Shown here: piece after piece, positions 59,571 to 64,000 of the stretch
Position numbering within the stretch: position 1 is the stretch's first letter
Layout: each line of letters begins with the position of its first letter
Assembly: GCA_963753285.1 (NCBI GenBank)
Contig: CAVWBT010000010.1
Coordinates: 1 to 64,000, forward strand
From: JAHEDH01 sp963753285
Lineage (GTDB): Bacteria > Actinomycetota > Acidimicrobiia > Spongiisociales > ZC4RG35
Direction of reading: 5' to 3'
Length of the DNA stretch: 64,000 nt
Notes under the pieces: generated by a model
What the model saw: the letters and a program-made list of their open reading frames with translations, nothing else
Databases searched by the model: none
What the model was told of the DNA's origin: nothing
Position numbers and translations under genes: made by a program

Positions 59571-60230
59571 CTACGCGTAGGAGACCTGGCAATAGCCGTG
59601 GTTGCAGTAGCCCATCGGGTTCTTGTGCAGGTATCCCTGGTGATAGTCCTCGGCGTAGTAGAACGGGCCGGCCTCGTCGGCGTCGGTGATCTCGGTGGTG
59701 ATCGTCCCGTACCCCTCGGCTGTCAGCTTCTCCTGATACTTCCGCAGTGACTCTTCGGCGATCGCCCGCTGCTCCGGCGTGGTCGGATAGATTGCGGATC
59801 GGTACTGGGTGCCGACGTCGTTGCCCTGCCGGTTGAGCGTCGTCGGGTCGTGTTGCTCCCAGAACTCCTTCAGGAGCGTGTCCAGCGATACCTTTGCGGG
59901 GTCGTACACGACGAGCGCCACCTCGGCGTGACCGGTCTGCCCGGTGCACACCTCGCGGTAGTCCGGGTTGGGGGTGTATCCGCCCTGATAACCGACGGCG
60001 GTCGAGTAGACCCCGGGGACCTGCCAGAAGATGCGCTCGGCTCCCCAGAAGCAGCCCATGCCGAACGAGATCACGTCATGACCCTCGGGCCAGGGGCCGA
60101 CGATCGGGGTGCCGAGCACCACGTGATCCGCCTCCACCTCGATCGGCTCGCTCCGGCCCGGCAGTGCCGCATCAGGTGTCATCTGGGTGGCTGGTTTGGT
60201 CGTGAACATCTCTCGAATCCTCCTGAACAT
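59571..60230 (-). CDS. msrA: Peptide-methionine (S)-S-oxide reductase
   Basis: 219 aa from ATG 60230 (TTG 60236 is in frame). The active site is GMGCFWGAERIFW, with the nucleophilic Cys near residue 58. Then come GYQGGYTPNPDYREVCTGQT and HDPTTLNRQGNDVGTQYRSA. The end GYCNHGYCQVSYA carries two recycling Cys. It repairs oxidised methionine. It starts 10 bp after the S41 peptidase stop, so the two are co-transcribed. Confidence 0.96.
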   Translation of the reverse strand: MFRRIREMFTTKPATQMTPDAALPGRSEPIEVEADHVVLGTPIVGPWPEGHDVISFGMGCFWGAERIFWQVPGVYSTAVGYQGGYTPNPDYREVCTGQTGHAEVALVVYDPAKVSLDTLLKEFWEQHDPTTLNRQGNDVGTQYRSAIYPTTPEQRAIAEESLRKYQEKLTAEGYGTITTEITDADEAGPFYYAEDYHQGYLHKNPMGYCNHGYCQVSYA

Positions 60231-60240
60231 GGTCAACGCC

Positions 60241-61665
60241 TCAACCCGTCAACGTATTCACGAACGCGACGATCTCCTCGGGTGAGAGGTCGAGCGGCAC
60301 CTCGGCTTCGACGTCCGGGCTGATGCCGGTCTCGCCGAAATCGGTCCCTCCGGGTGTCACCCATCGGGCGATGGTCACCTTGACCGCCCCGCCGTTGGAC
60401 AACGAGAAGCGCTGCTGGACCGTGTTCTTGCCGAACGTGTTCTCGCCGATCAGGATCGCCCGCCCGGCCTCCTTCAGCGCGCCCGACACGACCTCCGAAG
60501 CCGACGCGCTACCGCGATTGATCAGGATCGTCACCGGGAACGACGGGTCCGTCAGCACCCCGCCGCTCCGCACCTCGTAGGGGATCTCCGTTCCGGGTGC
60601 CTCGGTCAGCAGGACGAGCCCGTCGGAGAGGAACTCGCTGGCGATCTCCACCGACGAGTCCAGCGATCCGCCGGGGTTGTTGCGCAGATCGAAGATCAGC
60701 GACCGGGCGCCGTCGTCGACCAACTCCCGGAGCGCCTCGTGAACGACCTCGTCCGAGTTGTTCGTGAACAGGTTCAGCTGGAGATATCCGACATCACCGA
60801 TCACCTGCCAGTCGGCGATCGGGATCTCGATGGCCGCCCGGGTGATCGTGACGGTGAAGCGTTCGTCTCCGCGGAGGAACGTGAGCTCGACATCGCTGCC
60901 AGACGGTCCACGAACGAGGTTGGTCACCTCGTCGAGGCTCTTGCCGAGCACCGATTCGCCATCGACGACCTCGAGTTCGTCGCCGGACATCAACCCGGCG
61001 CGTTCGGCAGGGCTGTCGGCGAACGTAGAGATGATGACCATCCGGCAGGTTTCGCTGATCAACAGGCACGGGTTGGTCGATGGGTCCTCAGTGGTTCGGT
61101 CTTCGGTGTTCACGAGCGCCCCGATGCCGTCGACCGAGCCCGACTGGTCCTCGACGGCCAATGCGAGTGCCTCTGGGTCGAGGTAGGCGCTGTTCGGATC
61201 CAGCGCGAAGGCGATGATCCCGTAGATGGCGGCCTCGACGCCGTCGAGAGGGATGGCGTCGGCCTCGTCGAGCGCCTCACACACCGCTGCGAACGATGCG
61301 TCGGGGAGCGCACACTGGAGCAGTTCGGTGGTCTGGTCGAAGGACGCGAACGACTCGATCCCTTCGACGGCCGCTTCGGCCAGGACGTCGAGCGGTACCG
61401 CATCGACGTAGTTCTGTTCGATGGTCTCGACCACCTCACACAGGATGATGAAATCCTCGTCTGCCGCATCGCAGCCGACGGTCTCGAGTGTGTCCGTCTC
61501 CACGGTCACTTCCGGAGGAAGGGTGGTCGTGGTCGGGGCAGTCGTCGTGGTCGGGGCATCGAGCGGCACAGTGTCGACGTCGCCGGGCACCGTCGTCGAC
61601 GGCGACGCGATCAGCGAACATGCGGAGAGGAGCGCAACGAAGGCGAGGGGGCTGAGTCGGCGCAT
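60241..61665 (-). CDS. S41-family C-terminal-processing-like peptidase, lipoprotein
   Basis: 474 aa from ATG 61665. Lipobox LLSAC at residues 12-16, then a Thr-rich linker to about 50. A PDZ domain (about 215-285, ADSPAERAGLMSGDELEVVD) leads into the S41 core: SLIFDLRNNPGGSLDSSVEI, NRGSASASEVVSGAL with the catalytic Ser, and GENTFGKNTVQ with the catalytic Lys. The C-terminus ISPDVEAEVPLD is typical. It acts on secreted or membrane proteins outside the cell. Confidence 0.92.
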   Translation of the reverse strand: MRRLSPLAFVALLSACSLIASPSTTVPGDVDTVPLDAPTTTTAPTTTTLPPEVTVETDTLETVGCDAADEDFIILCEVVETIEQNYVDAVPLDVLAEAAVEGIESFASFDQTTELLQCALPDASFAAVCEALDEADAIPLDGVEAAIYGIIAFALDPNSAYLDPEALALAVEDQSGSVDGIGALVNTEDRTTEDPSTNPCLLISETCRMVIISTFADSPAERAGLMSGDELEVVDGESVLGKSLDEVTNLVRGPSGSDVELTFLRGDERFTVTITRAAIEIPIADWQVIGDVGYLQLNLFTNNSDEVVHEALRELVDDGARSLIFDLRNNPGGSLDSSVEIASEFLSDGLVLLTEAPGTEIPYEVRSGGVLTDPSFPVTILINRGSASASEVVSGALKEAGRAILIGENTFGKNTVQQRFSLSNGGAVKVTIARWVTPGGTDFGETGISPDVEAEVPLDLSPEEIVAFVNTLTG

Positions 61666-61708
61666 GGTGTCATTCAACCCGCGATCCGGGGTTAGTCGAA
61701 CTATCGGA

Positions 61709-62272
61709 TCACTTCGACGACATCGAGGACTGTCTCGTCCCGAGCGCCACGGCGCCGAGGAACACGAGGCTGAGTGCGATGCTGAGTGGGATCGCCGCGG
61801 CGTAGTTGCTCGTCGATTCCGGGAGCGCTGTGGCGATCTCTTCCTCCGACGGTGGGCTGACGACATCGAGGCCCAGCTCATCCGCTGCCGCCAGCAGCTG
61901 GTCCGGCTCCATCGACGTGCAGACCTTCGGGAGGATCTCTCCGGAGACCTGAACGGCGGTCACGCCGATCTGCTCGGTCGCGGTCAGGCCGAGGCCGCAT
62001 GCACTGTCCGTCTCCCCGGTGACGATGATCGACGCAGACACGTCTCCCTTCACCACCTCGTCGACGGCGATGAGGCTCTCGGTCGACGTCCCGGCGAAGT
62101 CCAGCTGCTGGTCGACGACCGTGCCGATGAAGGCGAGATCACTCGACTCGAGCAATTCGACGGGGGAGCCGGCGGCACACGTGCAAGCCGTTGCGGGTTG
62201 GGGGAGGCCGAAGACGGTCGCCATCGCAAGGAGGGCGAAGATCGTGACGGCGGAGGTGACCCTGCTGTCCAT
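61709..62272 (-). CDS. Exported TIMP/NTR-like protein with C-terminal TM
   Basis: 187 aa. Signal peptide to about residue 29; the mature end begins with CTCAAG, the Cys-x-Cys start of tissue-inhibitor-of-metalloproteinase-like domains. SSDLAFIGTVVDQQ and strands rich in Val/Ile follow, with two more Cys (SACGLGL, PKVCTS) for disulfides. A helix at about 158-178 anchors it. Bacterial members have no proven inhibitory role. TAGCGT lies 9 nt before the ATG, divergent from the amidohydrolase promoter. Confidence 0.72.
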   Translation of the reverse strand: MDSRVTSAVTIFALLAMATVFGLPQPATACTCAAGSPVELLESSDLAFIGTVVDQQLDFAGTSTESLIAVDEVVKGDVSASIIVTGETDSACGLGLTATEQIGVTAVQVSGEILPKVCTSMEPDQLLAAADELGLDVVSPPSEEEIATALPESTSNYAAAIPLSIALSLVFLGAVALGTRQSSMSSK

Positions 62273-62327
62273 GGAGACATGACGCTATCAGACTCCGAGA
62301 GGTTCCCGGCAGGTAGCGTCGAGTTTC

Positions 62328-63395
62328 ATGCGATATCTCATCACCGGATTCGATCGCACGACGGTCGAGTTGTCTGTGTCCGGCGGGGAGTGGTCGAGCG
62401 CCGGAGATGGCGACGTCGTCGATCTGAGTGATCTGGCCTCGGTTTCGGGCTTGGCCGACGCCCACATCCACGTCAGTTCGGACCGGCCCGATTTCGTGCC
62501 GAGTGACCCGGCTCGAGTTCGGGAGCGGCTGGTGGCCGAACTCGCCGGCGGCGTGTTTCTGTGTCTCGACAAGGGTTGGTCCGACGACGGGGTGCTGGCC
62601 TTGCTTGACGATCCACTCGACTTCCGCCCTGCGCTGCGGGCGGCCGGCTCCATCGTTGCGGGGATCGGCGGCTACTACCCCGGTGCGGTCCGAGAAGTGG
62701 CGCCGGACGAACTGGCGTCCGTCGTCGCCTCGCATCCACGCTCCGGTGGGTGGTTCAAGATCATCGGTGACTGGCCGAAGCGGGGCCAGGGCGCCCCACC
62801 GTCGTTCCGGGTCGAGCCGCTGGCGGCTGCGGTCGAGACGGCCCACGCCCGGGGCCTGAGAGTGGCGATCCACACGATGGCGCCCGAGACCCCTTCGATC
62901 GCGGTCGCAGCCGGGGTCGATTCGATCGAGCACGGCCTGTACCTCACCGATGGCGACATCAGCGCGTTGGGTGCTCGGAATGGGGCGTGGGTGCCGACGG
63001 TGAGACAGGTCGAGCGGGTGATCGAACAGGTCGGGCCCGAGCGCACGGGCGGTCGGATCCTGCTGGCGGGCCTCGATCGGGTTCGCAGCCTGGCAACCCA
63101 TGCGAGCGACGCCGGTGTCGTCGTGCTCGCCGGAAGCGACTTCGGCACACCACAGGGCCAGATCGGCGCCGAAGCGATCGGACTCGTCGAGTACGGCTTC
63201 ACACCCGCCGACGCAGTCCGCGCGGTGACGACCGCCGCTTACGACTACGTCGATGAGCCCTGGGGGTTCGAGCCCGGGATCTCGGCCGATGTCGTCTCGT
63301 TCGAGCACGACCCCCACGAGCGCATCGGGACGCTGCTGGACCCCGTCTTCGTGATGCGCAGAGGACGCGTGCTCCTCGATCGGAGGACCGGATGA
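62328..63395 (+). CDS. Amidohydrolase-family metal-dependent hydrolase
   Basis: 355 aa. Metal-site residues in order: LADAHIHVS (H46, H48 approx.), FKIIGDW with a Lys near residue 145, AIHTMAP, SIEHGLYL, and LAGSDFGTP with the final Asp. The C-terminal strand SADVVSFEHDPHERI is the usual composite domain. It resembles imidazolonepropionase-like amidohydrolases; the substrate is unknown. TAGCGT box 8 nt before the ATG. It overlaps the aminotransferase by four bases (ATGA). Confidence 0.85.
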   Translation: MRYLITGFDRTTVELSVSGGEWSSAGDGDVVDLSDLASVSGLADAHIHVSSDRPDFVPSDPARVRERLVAELAGGVFLCLDKGWSDDGVLALLDDPLDFRPALRAAGSIVAGIGGYYPGAVREVAPDELASVVASHPRSGGWFKIIGDWPKRGQGAPPSFRVEPLAAAVETAHARGLRVAIHTMAPETPSIAVAAGVDSIEHGLYLTDGDISALGARNGAWVPTVRQVERVIEQVGPERTGGRILLAGLDRVRSLATHASDAGVVVLAGSDFGTPQGQIGAEAIGLVEYGFTPADAVRAVTTAAYDYVDEPWGFEPGISADVVSFEHDPHERIGTLLDPVFVMRRGRVLLDRRTG

Positions 63396-64000
63396 TCCCG
63401 TCGCGAAGGTCGGGGATCAGCCCCTTCTACGTGATGGAGGTGATGAAGGCCGCCGCCAGGCGCGACGAGGCCGAAGGCGACGTCCTGCATCTGGAGGTGG
63501 GGCAACCGAGCACGCCCGCTCCGCGCCTGGCGCTGGACGCGGCGGCCGAGGCGCTGGAGTCGGATCGACTCGGGTACACGGCCGCGACCGGCATCCCGGA
63601 GCTGAGGCGCGGAATCTCCCGTCTCTACGCCGATCGCCACGGCCTGGACGTCGATGCCGAGCGGATCGCCGTGACCGTTGGCGCATCGGGAGGGTTCACG
63701 CTTGCGATCCTGGCGTGTTTCGACGTCGGTGATCGGGTTGCGATGACCGAGCCGGGCTACGCGGCGTACCGCAACATCCTGGAGGCGCTCGGGGTCGAGG
63801 TCGTTCCGATCACGGTCGACGCCACGAGCGGTTTCAACCTCTCGCTCGAACGACTCGAAGCGGCGATGCCGATCGCCGGGGTCGTGGTCGCCTCGCCCTC
63901 CAATCCGACCGGAACCGTCATCTCCGACGACGAGATGGGCCGGCTCGCCTCGTTCTGCCGGGACGCAGGGATCCGTGTGATCTCCGACGAGATCTACCAC
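63392..64000 (+). CDS. Class I/II aminotransferase, partial (C-terminus beyond the window)
   Basis: 203 codons are visible from ATG 63392 and the frame is open to the window end. PLP-enzyme landmarks: SGISPFYVMEVMKAA, LHLEVGQPSTPAP, YTAATGIPELRRGI, VTVGASGGFTLAIL, MTEPGYAAYRNIL, and ASPSNPTGTVIS, with SDEIYH at the edge. That is the aspartate-aminotransferase fold up to the PLP-binding Asp/Tyr; the Schiff-base Lys lies outside. It is coupled to the amidohydrolase. The amino acid substrate is not clear. Confidence 0.9.
   Translation, partial: MIPSRRSGISPFYVMEVMKAAARRDEAEGDVLHLEVGQPSTPAPRLALDAAAEALESDRLGYTAATGIPELRRGISRLYADRHGLDVDAERIAVTVGASGGFTLAILACFDVGDRVAMTEPGYAAYRNILEALGVEVVPITVDATSGFNLSLERLEAAMPIAGVVVASPSNPTGTVISDDEMGRLASFCRDAGIRVISDEIYH

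Noticed and set aside
59362..59580. 72-codon plus-strand reading frame in the heptamer gap
   Set aside because: It runs through both repeat arrays, has no ribosome site and converges on msrA; better seen as non-coding.

Overview
The window is high-GC bacterial DNA with the character of an actinobacterium. The class Acidimicrobiia (Ilumatobacter/Microtrichales-like) is the best guess. The signs are lipoproteins and cell-wall enzymes with long Thr-rich linkers behind the signal peptide, many GTG starts, and many genes whose start codon lies only 6-10 nt after a TANNNT box (leaderless transcription). The taxonomic call is inference from style; there is no rRNA or marker gene to settle it. I see no tRNA, rRNA, CRISPR array, phage or intact insertion sequence.

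Layout. 1-5.0 kb: small envelope and housekeeping genes (YczE-like, SSI-like lipoprotein, PspC pair, YihY, GNAT, phosphoesterase, one frameshifted unknown). 5.0-11.9 kb: a maltodextrin locus, with a LacI-type regulator divergent from a binding protein, two permeases and a GH13 neopullulanase. 12-16.9 kb: transglycosylase-like protein, glmS, a lipoprotein and acpS. 17-27.9 kb: a sulfur block. It has a GntR/HutC regulator with a persulfide dioxygenase-rhodanese fusion, a TauE/SafE exporter pair, and a DsrE2-TusA-SoeBC-SoeA-like operon with a possible chaperone, a thiamine-binding-like protein and an MFS carrier. A GTCCGGAC-centred palindrome lies in front of both the regulator gene and the operon. 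28-30 kb: small conserved proteins and an MBL hydrolase. 30-38.8 kb: one giant exported protein (2927 aa) with beta-helix, lectin, about 43 PLGAI pentads, a C25/gingipain-like protease domain and a PKD domain. 38.9-42.5 kb: a mammalian soluble-adenylyl-cyclase-like multidomain cyclase broken by a one-base frameshift. 42.5-47.7 kb: cupredoxin, an epimerase-like protein behind a palindromic promoter, MFS, a membrane protein and an SLH-sugar dehydrogenase. 47.7-56.8 kb: glycogen genes glgB, glgC and glgX, interleaved with a copper pair (SodC-like/CopC), a PAS protein, an ArsI/CadI-like lyase and a sugar-type ABC ATPase. 56.8-64 kb: envelope proteases and lytic enzymes, msrA, a TIMP-like protein, an amidohydrolase and the start of an aminotransferase.

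How it fits together. Imported maltodextrin (binding protein, permeases, probably the distant ABC ATPase at 55.7 kb) would be cut by the neopullulanase and can be stored or mobilised as glycogen by GlgC/GlgB/GlgX. The sulfur block reads as cytoplasmic handling of persulfide sulfur to sulfite, its oxidation by a membrane-bound Soe-type molybdoenzyme, and export through TauE. The giant PLGAI/C25 protein and the sulfur block with its shared operator are the most novel parts.
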